Source: Verrucomicrobiaceae bacterium
GTDB taxonomy: Bacteria; Verrucomicrobiota; Verrucomicrobiia; Verrucomicrobiales; Verrucomicrobiaceae
DNA: 64,000 nucleotides
Assembly: GCA_027487315.1 (NCBI GenBank)
Contig: JAIYDW010000010.1
Location: 19,933-83,932, forward strand
Reading direction: 5' to 3'
Shown piece after piece: positions 17,626 to 26,406 of this stretch. Each line of letters begins with the position of its first letter. Within the stretch, counting starts at the first letter, position 1. Under the pieces are notes generated by a model. That model saw only the letters and a program-made list of their open reading frames with translations, did no database searches and was not told where the DNA came from. The position numbers were made by a program, and so were the translations under genes.

Positions 17626-18924
17626 TCACAAACTCGCCAAAGCAGCCGCAGCCATCTCCGCCGTCTGCAGGATGTCATCCGGCGAATGCGCCAGCGACAT
17701 GAAACCCGTCTCAAACTGACTCGGCGCAAAATACACCCCATGCTCCAGACAGTAGTGAAAGAACTTCCGGAACGCCGCCAAATCCGCCGTCTTCGCATCA
17801 TGCAGATCATGCACCTCCCGCTCCGTGAAGAACAAACAAAACATGCTCCCCTTCCGATACCACCGATACCCCAGCCCCTTCTTCGTCAGCGTCTCCAGCA
17901 CCACCTCCTCAAACAGTTGCCCATTCTCCTCGAGCTTGTCATACCCCTTCTGCTTGTCCATCTCCCGCAACTGCGCCAACCCCGCCGCCATCGCCACCGG
18001 ATTGCCCGAAAGCGTCCCCGCCTGATACACCGGCCCATCCGGCGCTAGCATATTCATGATCTCCGCCCGCCCCCCAAACGCCCCCACCGGTAGCCCCCCA
18101 CCGATCACCTTTCCCATGCAGGTCAGATCCGGCGTGATCCCCTCCAACTCCTGCACCCCGCCCTTCGCCAATCGAAACCCCGTCATCACCTCATCAAAAA
18201 TCAATACCGTCCCATGCTTCGCCGTGATGTCTCGCAGCAACTGCAAAAAGCCCGGCTTCGGCAAAATCAAACCCGCGTTCGCCGGATACGGCTCCACGAT
18301 CAACGCCGCGATCTCCCCCCCGCGCTTCTCAAACAACTCCTCCAGCGCCGCCGGATCATTGAACGGCAAAACCACCGTCAAATCCGCAAACCCCCGCGGC
18401 ACCCCCGCACTATCCGGATTCCCATGCGTCAAGGCCCCGCTCCCCGCCGCCACCAAAAGCGAATCCACATGCCCATGGTAGCATCCCTCAAACTTCACAA
18501 TCAAATCCCGCCCCGTATACCCACGCGCCAGCCGGATCGCCGACATCGTCGCCTCCGTCCCACTGCTCACCATCCGCACCTTCTCCACCGAAGGCACCCA
18601 CTCACAAATCGTCCGCGCCATGTCCACCTCATAAGGATTAGGAATCCCAAAACTGATCCCCTCCTTCGCCGCATCGTGAATCGCCTCCAGCACCACCTGC
18701 GGCGCATGCCCCAAAATCGCCGGCCCCCACGTCCCCACATAATCAATCATCACCCGCCCATCCACATCGTGAATCCGGCTCCCCTTCGCCCGCCGCACAA
18801 AGAATGGCTCCCCGCCCACATTGCGAAACGCCCGCACCGGGCTGTTCACCCCACCAGGAATGTATTGTTTGGCCGTTGCAAAAAGCTTTTGGGAAAGAGG
18901 TCCGGAACTCATAGAAGAATGCAT
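17626..18924 (-). CDS. hemL: Glutamate-1-semialdehyde 2,1-aminomutase
   Basis: A 432-residue PLP-dependent class III aminotransferase-fold enzyme that makes 5-aminolevulinate from glutamate-1-semialdehyde in C5-pathway heme and corrin synthesis. It opens with the diagnostic [39 protein letters not shown] binds the PLP phosphate, [11 protein letters not shown] carries the PLP-pyridine Asp, and the Schiff-base Lys is in [17 protein letters not shown]. Length is typical of HemL. ATG 18912 is an alternative start four codons in. No other heme genes are visible nearby. Confidence 0.96.
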   Translation of the reverse strand: MHSSMSSGPLSQKLFATAKQYIPGGVNSPVRAFRNVGGEPFFVRRAKGSRIHDVDGRVMIDYVGTWGPAILGHAPQVVLEAIHDAAKEGISFGIPNPYEVDMARTICEWVPSVEKVRMVSSGTEATMSAIRLARGYTGRDLIVKFEGCYHGHVDSLLVAAGSGALTHGNPDSAGVPRGFADLTVVLPFNDPAALEELFEKRGGEIAALIVEPYPANAGLILPKPGFLQLLRDITAKHGTVLIFDEVMTGFRLAKGGVQELEGITPDLTCMGKVIGGGLPVGAFGGRAEIMNMLAPDGPVYQAGTLSGNPVAMAAGLAQLREMDKQKGYDKLEENGQLFEEVVLETLTKKGLGYRWYRKGSMFCLFFTEREVHDLHDAKTADLAAFRKFFHYCLEHGVYFAPSQFETGFMSLAHSPDDILQTAEMAAAALASL

Positions 18925-19014
18925 TGAATAGCCGGAACCCGGCAGAGGTCGAATAAAAGCTGTCTTTTCATTTCACCCAAACCTGATACGCTCCTCGCGT
19001 CCACCCTTCCGCCG

Positions 19015-19761
19015 ATGAATACGCGCCGACTCCTCATGCCCGCGTTGCTCCTCCTGGGCAGCACCCTCCCCACGCCCTCGGCCGCCCAACTTCCCGCCAG
19101 CAGCCTCAACACCCGCCGCAACACCTCCAAACTCGCCGACGAACCCGGCACCATCACCGTCGAAGGCCTCCTCCCCAAACCCATCGCCGTCAAAATCCCC
19201 GCCGAAGTCACCATCTACTACAACGCCGACTTCCAGCGCCCCCTCGGCACCATGGCCCCGGGCACCATCGTCACCCTCGTCGCCCTGGGTGACTCCGCCT
19301 ACCGCGTCCGTGGCCGCGCCCGCCACGGCGACGTCTCCGGTTGGCTCAAACCCACCGACGTCATCCACCCCGACCCCAACCTCCACGCCAACCTCAAAAA
19401 AGTCTACGACCGCCAGATCCAAGTCGCAGCCCTCATCGCCAAAAACGAAGTCGCCCTCGGCATGACCCAGGACGAAGTCAGCCAGTCCCTCGGCAAACCC
19501 ACCCGCACCACCAGCAAAGTCTCCGCCCAAGGCCGCGACGACACCTTCGAATACGCCGTCTTCGAGCGCGTCCCCCAGACCGTCACCGGCCGCGACGCCA
19601 TCGGAAACATCGTCCAATCCATCGTCTACGTGAAAGTCGAAACCGGCACCCTCAGCATTCACTTCAAAAACGCCATCGTCGACAGCATCGAAGAAAAACT
19701 CGGCCACCCCCTCGGCAACGGCGGCGTCAAAATCGTCGTCCCGCCCGTCTTCGTTTGGTAG
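19015..19761 (+). CDS. Exported SH3-like domain hypothetical protein
   Basis: A 248-residue protein with a signal peptide (LLMPALLLLGSTLPTPSAAQ). The first half of the mature part looks like a bacterial SH3 domain (FQRPLGTMAPGTIVTLVALGDSAYRVRGRA), with a Trp-Leu-Lys ending (GWLKPTDV). The second half (MTQDEVSQSLGKPTRTTSK) resembles the SmpA/BamE-like element in which a Gly-Met-T-x-x-E-V turn precedes a small sheet. Such proteins bind envelope peptides or act in cell-wall quality control, but nothing here fixes the role. It is divergent from hemL, with about 90 bp between them. Confidence 0.65.
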   Translation: MNTRRLLMPALLLLGSTLPTPSAAQLPASSLNTRRNTSKLADEPGTITVEGLLPKPIAVKIPAEVTIYYNADFQRPLGTMAPGTIVTLVALGDSAYRVRGRARHGDVSGWLKPTDVIHPDPNLHANLKKVYDRQIQVAALIAKNEVALGMTQDEVSQSLGKPTRTTSKVSAQGRDDTFEYAVFERVPQTVTGRDAIGNIVQSIVYVKVETGTLSIHFKNAIVDSIEEKLGHPLGNGGVKIVVPPVFVW

Positions 19762-19815
19762 ACTGCACTATTCAGCCCTTGCACCCCCACCCGCGCGATT
19801 CATGATGCTCAGCAA

Positions 19816-21351
19816 ATGGTCGCTCGCACTTACTCCGCCACCCTAGTCGGCGTCAACGCCGTCGAAATCGAAATCGAATCCCACGACGGCGGCGGCACCC
19901 CTCGCATGATCATTGTCGGACTCCCCGACACCTCCGTCAAAGAAAGCCGCGAACGCGTCTCCGCCGCCATCGCCAGTTGCGGCTTCATGATGAACGACGG
20001 CGTCACCACCGTCAATCTCGCCCCCGCCGACCTCAAAAAAGAAGGCCCCGGCTTCGACCTCCCCATCGCCATCTCCCTCATCGCCCACCGCTCCCGCCTC
20101 CCCATCGACGCCCTCGCCTCCTCCGCCATGATCGGCGAACTCGCCCTCAATGGCGAACTCCGCCCCGTCCGTGGCATCCTCGCCATCGCCCTCGAAGCCC
20201 GCGCCCGGGGCCGCGCCCGCCTCATCGTCCCCAAACGCAGCGCCGCCGAAGCCAGCGTCGTCAGCGGCATCGACATCATCGGCGCCGCCAACCTCCAGGA
20301 AGCCGTCCTCTTCCTCAAAGGCGAGCTCGACATCCCACCCGAACCCTGCCGCGCCACCGAGTTCTTCGCCGCCTCCAGCCACTACGACTTCGACTTCGCC
20401 GATGTCAAAGGCCAGCACAACGCCAAGCGCGCCATGGAAGTCGCCGTTGCCGGCGGCCACAACCTCCTCATGGTCGGTCCCCCCGGCACCGGCAAATCCA
20501 TGATCGCCAAACGCATCGTCACCCTCATGCCCCGCATGAGCGAAGAGGAAGCCATCGAAACCACCAAAATCCACAGCGCAGCCGGCCTCCTCAGCGAAGC
20601 CACCGCCTTCATCGCCACCCGCCCCTTCCGCTCCCCCCACCACACCATCAGCGACGCCGGACTCCTCGGCGGCGGCTCCAATCCCGGCCCCGGCGAAGTC
20701 AGCATGGCCCACAACGGCGTCCTCTTCCTCGACGAACTCCCCGAGTTCCGCCGCAGCACCCTCGAAGTCATGCGCCAACCCCTCGAAGACAGCAAAGTCA
20801 CCATCTCCCGCGCCGTCGGCAGCATGACCTTCCCCGCCCGCTTCATGCTCGTCGCGGCAATGAACCCCTGCCCCTGCGGTTACTATGGCGATACCAAACG
20901 CGAATGTCGCTGCGGCCCGCCCCTCATCCAAAAATACCGCCAACGCATCAGCGGCCCCCTCCTCGACCGCATCGACCTCCATGTCGAAGTCCCCCTCGTC
21001 GACTACAAAGCCCTCACCTCCACCGAACAGGGCGAAACCTCCGCCACCGTCCGCACCCGCGTCGAGCAGGCCCGCGCCATCCAAACCGAGCGCTTCGCCA
21101 AAAGCCCCGGCACCCACATCAACAGCGCCATGACCCCGCGACAAATGAAAACCCACTGTCAGCTCGACGCCGAAGGCAGCGCCTACCTCGAGCACGCCAT
21201 GAACGACATGAACTTTTCCGCCCGCGCCCACGACCGCATCCTCAAAGTCGCCCGCACCCTCGCCGACCTCGCCCAAAGCCCCACCATCCGCCCCAACGAC
21301 ATCCTCGAAGCCATCGGCTACCGCGCCCTCGACCGCAACCTCTGGACCTGA
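19816..21351 (+). CDS. YifB/ComM-family Mg-chelatase-like AAA+ ATPase
   Basis: A 511-residue protein of the YifB/ComM family. The N-terminal Lon-like S5 domain ([22 protein letters not shown]) is followed by an AAA+ module with Walker [15 protein letters not shown], Walker [12 protein letters not shown], and the Mg-chelatase-type insert [15 protein letters not shown]. The C-terminal segment includes [11 protein letters not shown] and [12 protein letters not shown]. ComM promotes branch migration during natural transformation in Proteobacteria; in other phyla the role is inferred. The gene starts 54 bp after the SH3 gene on the same strand. Its antisense frames give a 736-residue shadow ORF. 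Confidence 0.93.
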   Translation: MVARTYSATLVGVNAVEIEIESHDGGGTPRMIIVGLPDTSVKESRERVSAAIASCGFMMNDGVTTVNLAPADLKKEGPGFDLPIAISLIAHRSRLPIDALASSAMIGELALNGELRPVRGILAIALEARARGRARLIVPKRSAAEASVVSGIDIIGAANLQEAVLFLKGELDIPPEPCRATEFFAASSHYDFDFADVKGQHNAKRAMEVAVAGGHNLLMVGPPGTGKSMIAKRIVTLMPRMSEEEAIETTKIHSAAGLLSEATAFIATRPFRSPHHTISDAGLLGGGSNPGPGEVSMAHNGVLFLDELPEFRRSTLEVMRQPLEDSKVTISRAVGSMTFPARFMLVAAMNPCPCGYYGDTKRECRCGPPLIQKYRQRISGPLLDRIDLHVEVPLVDYKALTSTEQGETSATVRTRVEQARAIQTERFAKSPGTHINSAMTPRQMKTHCQLDAEGSAYLEHAMNDMNFSARAHDRILKVARTLADLAQSPTIRPNDILEAIGYRALDRNLWT

Positions 21352-21361
21352 TCGCCTCCGC

Positions 21362-21934
21362 TCAGTCGCACCTCAAATCCTCGCGCCGCAATCCCGCCTC
21401 CAATCCGCCAACCGCCGCGGCAATCACCTTTGGTGAGTATCCCTCCCCGGCCAGTCGCTCCCGAGCAGCCTCAACGAGGCAACAGGCGTTCCCGCCACTG
21501 CGCGCCTGCCGCAGCGCCCCGATCATCCGCTTCCCAATCGCATCCAAAGCCGGCCTAACCTTCCCCGCCAAATCCGGCAAAGCCTCCCCCTTAACCTCGC
21601 GCCCCGCGTTCCTCGCCAACCACTCCTCCTGGCACACCTTCGCCGCCCGAATCTGCCCCGCAAAAAAGCCCCGCACCGCCGCGCCCGGCAGCCCCATCTC
21701 CGCACCCAAACCCGCCATCGCGTCCAGCAACGCCGCCTCCCGCACCGCATCTTCCACCGGCAACCCCTTCGCCTGCTTCACCCTCGCCACCTCATCCATC
21801 CACCCCAACCGCTCCACCATCAAACCCGGCAAATCCCCACCCTCCCGCCCAGGCCCAGCACACCCCACCAACACCAGCACCAAAACCAAACACCCGCGTA
21901 TCGCAAACATCTGCTTCATCATCCTCTTCATCAT
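21362..21934 (-). CDS. Lipoprotein with AroQ-gamma (periplasmic) chorismate-mutase-like domain
   Basis: A 190-residue protein with a lipobox (LVLVGC, Cys 25), so exported and probably lipid-anchored. The mature domain follows the exported AroQ-gamma chorismate mutase pattern: ERLGWMDEVARVKQAKGLPV, EDAVREAALLDAMA and FFAGQIRAAKVCQEEW. From memory of the M. tuberculosis enzyme, its Arg49, Lys60, Asp69, Arg72 and Arg134 align with Arg 42, Lys 53, Asp 62, Arg 65 and Arg 136 here, and Glu109 with Gln 102. The reaction would be chorismate to prephenate in the periplasm. The ATG overlaps the stop of the sugar permease by 4 bp, which is an unusual neighbour. A non-catalytic helical lipoprotein remains possible. 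Confidence 0.65.
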   Translation of the reverse strand: MMKRMMKQMFAIRGCLVLVLVLVGCAGPGREGGDLPGLMVERLGWMDEVARVKQAKGLPVEDAVREAALLDAMAGLGAEMGLPGAAVRGFFAGQIRAAKVCQEEWLARNAGREVKGEALPDLAGKVRPALDAIGKRMIGALRQARSGGNACCLVEAARERLAGEGYSPKVIAAAVGGLEAGLRREDLRCD

Positions 21935-23235
21935 TTCCTCACCTTATCCAACAGCACCGCCCCCAGAATCACCAACCCCAGCACCACCTTCTGCGTGTAG
22001 CTCTCCACATTCGTCAAATTCATCCCATTCTGAATCACCGCGATCGTCAACGCCCCAATCAACGTCCCAAACATCCGCCCCTTCCCCCCACTCAAACTCG
22101 ACCCGCCCACCACCACCGCCGCGATCACATACAACTCATACATCGTCCCATAAGTCGGTGACCCGCTCTTCAACTGCGACGCCATAATCACCCCGCCCAA
22201 CCCAGCCAGCAACGCACTCGCCAGATACGTCACCAACACCACCCGCTTCAGTGGAATCCCCGACAAGATCGCCGCCTCCCTATTCCCCCCCACCGCATAC
22301 AAATACCGCCCCAACTGGGTGTGATTCATCACCACATGCGCCACGCCATAGAGCCCAAACATCAGCACCACCGCATTCGGCAATCCAACCAAATCCGCCC
22401 CGCGCCCCAACCACACAAACGCATCCGGCATTGCTGAAATCGACTGCCCATCGGCCAGCAAATACGCCAACCCGCTGCCCACCAGCATCATCCCCAGCGT
22501 CACAATGAAAGGCGGGATATCGAATCGCGTCACCATCAACCCGGAGAAGCCCCCAAAGCATCCGCAAAGAAGCACCGCCACCAAACTGCACCCCACCAGT
22601 TGCCACGTCCCCGCCTCAGCCCCACCTCCATAGTCCCGAATCAAAACGCTCACCAACACCGCCGACAGCGCAATCAAACTCCCCACCGACAAATCAATCC
22701 CCCCCGCCACAATCACCATCGTCATCCCGATCGCCACGATCGCGATCACCGCAATCTGATTGGCAATGTTCAGCAAATTATCCGCCTTCAAAAAACTCGG
22801 AAACCGCGACCGCTGAGGCTTCACCACCCGCACCCCACTCAGCCCTGGAAATGCTTGCCCCACATTTTCAAAAATCAACCACCGCCCTGCCAACTCACTG
22901 CAAGCCACCCCATCCAACTCCTTCCCCTCACTCATCGCCCTCTCTAGCGTCTTACGCGCCTCCCTCGGTCCACCCGAAACAACCTCCATCACCTCCACCC
23001 CACCCGCCCGCAATTGCCGCTCCAACTCCGCCAAAAAAGCCACATCTCCCGTCGTCTGACCACCCACCACCAGCACCCGCTCCCCCGCCCGAATCGCCCC
23101 CGCCACCTGTCCCACCGCAGCCACTCCAGTCGCCGACTGCTCCGTATAGGTCACCACACTGAAAAACACACACAGCAGCAGCAACACCACCACCATGCCG
23201 TAGTCCGTCAAAAACCGGGATCGCTGAGTCTTCAT
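21931..23235 (-). CDS. Ribose-type ABC transporter permease with a large periplasmic insertion
   Basis: A 434-residue RbsC/BPD_transp_2-family permease. TM1 is near residues 13-30 (MVVVLLLLCVFFSVVTY). The conserved core starts near residue 146 with SFLKADNLLNIANQIAVIAI, then GMTMVIVAGGIDLSVGSLIAL and near the end GGSSLSGGKGRMFGTLIGAL. Between them about 108 residues are inserted where usual RbsC proteins have a short loop. The insertion (ERVLVVGGQTTGDVAFLAEL) looks alpha/beta and resembles one lobe of a periplasmic sugar-binding protein. It lies 7 bp after the binding-protein gene and overlaps the lipoprotein gene by 4 bp. No ATPase gene is adjacent. Confidence 0.88.
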   Translation of the reverse strand: MKTQRSRFLTDYGMVVVLLLLCVFFSVVTYTEQSATGVAAVGQVAGAIRAGERVLVVGGQTTGDVAFLAELERQLRAGGVEVMEVVSGGPREARKTLERAMSEGKELDGVACSELAGRWLIFENVGQAFPGLSGVRVVKPQRSRFPSFLKADNLLNIANQIAVIAIVAIGMTMVIVAGGIDLSVGSLIALSAVLVSVLIRDYGGGAEAGTWQLVGCSLVAVLLCGCFGGFSGLMVTRFDIPPFIVTLGMMLVGSGLAYLLADGQSISAMPDAFVWLGRGADLVGLPNAVVLMFGLYGVAHVVMNHTQLGRYLYAVGGNREAAILSGIPLKRVVLVTYLASALLAGLGGVIMASQLKSGSPTYGTMYELYVIAAVVVGGSSLSGGKGRMFGTLIGALTIAVIQNGMNLTNVESYTQKVVLGLVILGAVLLDKVRK

Positions 23236-23242
23236 GCTCGAT

Positions 23243-24202
23243 TCATTTCAAATCCGGGTCCTTCTCCCCGTCCGCCTTCCGATACAACTGCGTCGGAATC
23301 AATATCTCCGGCGCCACCTCTTCCCCTAGTGACCACTTCACAAACGCCTTCACAATCTCCACGCCCATCCGGTCTGGAAACTGAATCGGGTCCGCATACA
23401 TCTTGCCCTCCTTGATCGCCACCTTCCCCTCCTTCATCCCATCGAAGCCAATGATCGCAATCTGATCCGCCTTATTCGCCTTCTCCAAAGCCGCCCGCGC
23501 CCCCAGCGCCGACGGATCATTGATCGCAAAAATCCCCCGCAAATCCGGATGCGCCTGCAAAGCATCTTCCGCTGCCCGATACCCAATATCTCTCGCCCCA
23601 CCCCCATCAATCTCCATCACCAACTCAATCTTCGGCCCTCCCTTCACATTGAACGCATCGATCACCTCCCGAAACCCCTTCACCCGCAGAATGCACGACT
23701 GCGCCTGCTTCAAATGCAAAATCGCCACCTTCCCACCCGACTTGCCCAGCACCTCGATCATCGCCATCCCCGCTTCCCGTCCTCCGCCATAATTGTCAGT
23801 CGCAATCTGAGTCACAATCTTCGCCTCAGGATCAGGACAAGGAATGTCCACAGTGAACACCGGAATGCCCGCCGCATTCGCCTCCTGAATCACCGGCACC
23901 ACCGACTTCGGATCACACGGACTCAACACAATCGCATCCACCCCTTTGACAATAAAATCCTTCACCTGGTTCCCCTGCTTCGCCATGTCCTTGTCCGCGC
24001 TCACAATCAGCGCCTCAAATCCCTGCGCCTTTGCCTCCGCCGCCAAGTGATCCCCGATGATCTTGAAAAACGGATTCTCCAAAGTCAAAAGCGACACCGC
24101 AATCGTCCCTCGCGCGCCCCCCTCGCTCCCGCCCTTCTCGCCGCAGGACACCAAAGTCACCGCAGCCAGAACACCCAGTGTCCATCCGAAAAATCCTTTC
24201 AT
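23243..24202 (-). CDS. Sugar ABC transporter substrate-binding lipoprotein (RbsB type)
   Basis: A type I periplasmic binding protein with two Rossmann lobes. After a lipoprotein signal (LAAVTLVSC), the mature protein begins IAVSLLTLENPFFKIIGDHL, the typical opening of ribose/galactose-type proteins. GVDAIVLSPCDPKSVVPVI, GIPVFTVDI and IAIIGFDGM are the expected sugar-cleft segments. The ligand cannot be deduced. The ORF track starts at 24253; ATG 24202 (MKGFFGWTLG) directly before the signal peptide, with a GGCGGG just upstream, is preferred. It is the first gene of a three-gene operon. Confidence 0.9.
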   Translation of the reverse strand: MKGFFGWTLGVLAAVTLVSCGEKGGSEGGARGTIAVSLLTLENPFFKIIGDHLAAEAKAQGFEALIVSADKDMAKQGNQVKDFIVKGVDAIVLSPCDPKSVVPVIQEANAAGIPVFTVDIPCPDPEAKIVTQIATDNYGGGREAGMAMIEVLGKSGGKVAILHLKQAQSCILRVKGFREVIDAFNVKGGPKIELVMEIDGGGARDIGYRAAEDALQAHPDLRGIFAINDPSALGARAALEKANKADQIAIIGFDGMKEGKVAIKEGKMYADPIQFPDRMGVEIVKAFVKWSLGEEVAPEILIPTQLYRKADGEKDPDLK

Positions 24203-24306
24203 CCCGCCGTTGTAAGACAAACCCCTCCCCTTGTCCATCTCCATCCCAATCACAAACCCACACCCGGGTTTGCGTGCACCTCAATCGTGCCCCAGACTCC
24301 CCCTTC

Positions 24307-25251
24307 GTGAACCCCGCCCCCTCCTCCCGCCCCTCCCCTCAGCCACCGGTGTGGATCACCCCCGCCCAGTTTCAATCCTTCACCGAAACCGGCACCACCG
24401 CCCACCGCCTCGCCTCCAGCCCCGACGGCTGGATCGAACGCCTCGGCGACGACGTCATCCTCTCCCACAAAAACACCACCGCCCTGGACACCCTCCTCAC
24501 CGGACTCGAATCCTGGACCGCCGAATCCCTCTGGCGCCCCGCCCGCATCTTCACCCGCTTTCTCCCCCTCAAAAACGCCGACCGCATCTCCCCCATCCTC
24601 CACTCCGGCAACCCCACTCTCCCCCTCACCACCGTCGTCACCGAATCCGGCGTCCGCTACGGCCTCGACATCGCCGCCGGCTACAGCCACGGCCTCTTCC
24701 TCGACCAACGCGCCAACCGCGCCAAACTCCGCTCCCTTCGCCCCAAACGCCTCCTGAACACCTTCGCCTACACCTGCAGTTTCACCGTCGCCGCCGCCCT
24801 CGAAGGCGCTGAAACCACCAGCGTCGACCTCTCCCGAAAATCCCTCGACCGTGGCAAACAAAACTTCGCCCTCAACGACCTCCCCACCACCAAACACCGC
24901 TTCATCGCCGACGACACCCTCGACCTCCTCCCCACCTTCTACAGCCGCAAAGAACGCTTCGACGCCATCATCCTCGACCCCCCCACCTTCTCACGCGGCA
25001 ACAACGGCCGCCGTTGGCAGATCGAGCACGACCTCGAAGATCTCCTCAACGCCGCCATCGAACTCGCCCTCCCCCAGTGCGCCATCCTCCTCTCCACCAA
25101 CTGCACCAAGCTCGATCCCATCACCCTCGAACGCCGCGCCCGCGCCTGCGCCAAATCCAAACGCCGCACCGCCGACTACATCAGACCCACCCCCCTCATC
25201 GACTTCCCCCCAGGCCACGGCTCCACCACCCTCTGGATGATGCTCCGCTAA
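24307..25251 (+). CDS. RlmI-like class I SAM-dependent methyltransferase
   Basis: A methyltransferase of the RlmI/COG1092-like group. Motif I region is LLNTFAYTCSFTVAAALEGA, with the acidic TTSVDLSRKSLDRGKQN, and motif IV is DAIILDPPTFSRG. The DPPTFS motif is typical of 23S rRNA cytosine-5 methyltransferases and relatives. A C-terminal STNCTKL follows where the RlmI catalytic Cys region lies. The ORF track opens at 24178, inside the binding-protein gene on the other strand; GTG 24307 (NPAPSSRPSPQ) clears that overlap, and GTG 24274 is another choice. An rRNA target is inference. Confidence 0.8.
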   Translation: MNPAPSSRPSPQPPVWITPAQFQSFTETGTTAHRLASSPDGWIERLGDDVILSHKNTTALDTLLTGLESWTAESLWRPARIFTRFLPLKNADRISPILHSGNPTLPLTTVVTESGVRYGLDIAAGYSHGLFLDQRANRAKLRSLRPKRLLNTFAYTCSFTVAAALEGAETTSVDLSRKSLDRGKQNFALNDLPTTKHRFIADDTLDLLPTFYSRKERFDAIILDPPTFSRGNNGRRWQIEHDLEDLLNAAIELALPQCAILLSTNCTKLDPITLERRARACAKSKRRTADYIRPTPLIDFPPGHGSTTLWMMLR

Positions 25252-25403
25252 ACGCCTTCTTATCATGCGAAAATGTGACTTGCACTCAGTCTGTTAAGAC
25301 GGTTTGAAACCCCTGTCCGACAAAACAAACGGCACCCCTTCATCCACCGCTTGTCGCCCTCAAAAAACGCTCCCCTCAACCTCAAAACTCCTCTCACCTC
25401 ATC

Positions 25404-26102
25404 ATGGCAAACATCCACTTCATCGGCGGCGAAAAAGGCGGCGTCGGCAAATCCGTCGTCGCCCGCGTCGTCGCCCAATACTTCATCGATCACGCCCACC
25501 CCTTCCTCGGCTTCGACACCGACCGCTCCCACGGCTCCCTCCTCCGCTTCTACTCCGACTTCGCCTCCCCCGTCGTCGTCGACCGCTACGAAAGCCTCGA
25601 CACCATCATCGAGTCCGCCAATGAAAACCCCGAGAAAAGCATCCTCGTCGATCTCGCCGCCCAAACCCACGAACCCCTCGTCCGCTGGATGGACGAATCC
25701 GGTGTCCTCGAAATGACCGGCGAACTCGGCATGACCATCACCTACTGGCACGTCATGGACTCCGGCAAAGACTCCGTCGACCTCCTCAAAAAGCTCCTCG
25801 ACCGCTTCGGCTCACGCGTCAATTTCGTCATCGTCCTCAACCAACTGCGCGGCGATAACTTCGAGATCTTCGACAAGTCCGGCGAGAAAGAACACGCCCT
25901 CAGGCTCCACGCCCGCATCGTCACCCTCCGCCGCCTGCACGAAACCGTCATCAACAAAATCGACGGTGCCAGCTCCAGCTTCTGGGCCGCCAAAAACAAA
26001 ACCGACTCCACCACCCTCAACCTCGGCCTCATGGAACGCCAGCGCGTCAAAAACTGGCTCAACCACGCCTACGAACAGCTCGACAGCCTCTACCTAGTCT
26101 GA
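25404..26102 (+). CDS. ParA-like P-loop ATPase (orphan)
   Basis: A 232-residue member of the ParA/MinD/SIMIBI group. The deviant Walker A motif is GGEKGGVGKSVVARVVAQY, with the signature Lys early in the loop. FLGFDTDRSHGSLLRFY is the second strand with the conserved Asp, and SILVDLAAQ is the Walker-B-like strand. The C-terminal part lacks the usual ParA dimer features and resembles mobilisation-type or zeta-like nucleotide-binding proteins. No parB, parS-like repeat or mobilisation gene is nearby. The role could be positioning of a cellular cargo. Start ATG 25404 follows a 150-bp leader. Confidence 0.72.
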   Translation: MANIHFIGGEKGGVGKSVVARVVAQYFIDHAHPFLGFDTDRSHGSLLRFYSDFASPVVVDRYESLDTIIESANENPEKSILVDLAAQTHEPLVRWMDESGVLEMTGELGMTITYWHVMDSGKDSVDLLKKLLDRFGSRVNFVIVLNQLRGDNFEIFDKSGEKEHALRLHARIVTLRRLHETVINKIDGASSSFWAAKNKTDSTTLNLGLMERQRVKNWLNHAYEQLDSLYLV

Positions 26103-26162
26103 CCGATTCATCAAAGGCAATCACGAGACACCGCGAAAACCCGTGGTGGTTAGGCGGGCAGC

Positions 26163-26209
26163 GTTTTGAAAGACGGAGTGCACGGTCTGATACTCGACGA
26201 CTTTCAAAC
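26163..26209. repeat. Small imperfect hairpin between the ParA-like gene and the MITE
   Basis: GTTTTGAAAG (26163-26172) pairs with CTTTCAAAC (26201-26209) with a partly pairing interior. It lies 60 bp after the stop of the ParA-like gene and 30 bp before the MITE-like element. It has no U-tract after it, so it is a poor terminator. It may be part of a second dispersed repeat. The rest of the 136 bp between 26103 and 26238 holds no gene I can support. Confidence 0.35.
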
Positions 26210-26238
26210 CAGGCTCAATGCCTCACCATTCGCAACTC

Positions 26239-26406
26239 TAGAGCATTTTAAGAAAAGAGGTGGCCATTGATTTCGGAGCGCCGGAGGTGGAGATGGGTCG
26301 TGGGCACCGCAAGGGCGTATGAGTAAATACCTCCCAAGCTGACGACGGCCCAGATCCGCCTCCACCGCCCCAAAGGGGCGGCTACAGTTTTTCTTAAACT
26401 GCTCTA
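26239..26406. mobile_element. MITE-like element with 18-bp terminal inverted repeats
   Basis: TAGAGCATTTTAAGAAAA (26239-26256) is matched in reverse complement by TTTTCTTAAACTGCTCTA (26389-26406), 17 of 18 positions. Both outer ends are the dinucleotide TA, as expected for Tc1/mariner or IS630-type target duplication. The 168-bp unit has no ORF and can fold as an imperfect hairpin, because GGAGGTGGAGATGGG on the left roughly complements the CCGCCTCCACCGCC region on the right. The right end overlaps the stop codon of the ammonium transporter gene. It is too short to encode its own transposase. Confidence 0.65.

Noticed and set aside
19977-22187. 736-codon plus-strand ORF across the yifB-like gene and beyond
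   Set aside because: Arg/His/Pro-rich product, out of frame with the well-supported AAA+ ATPase gene, and antisense to the lipoprotein and permease genes.
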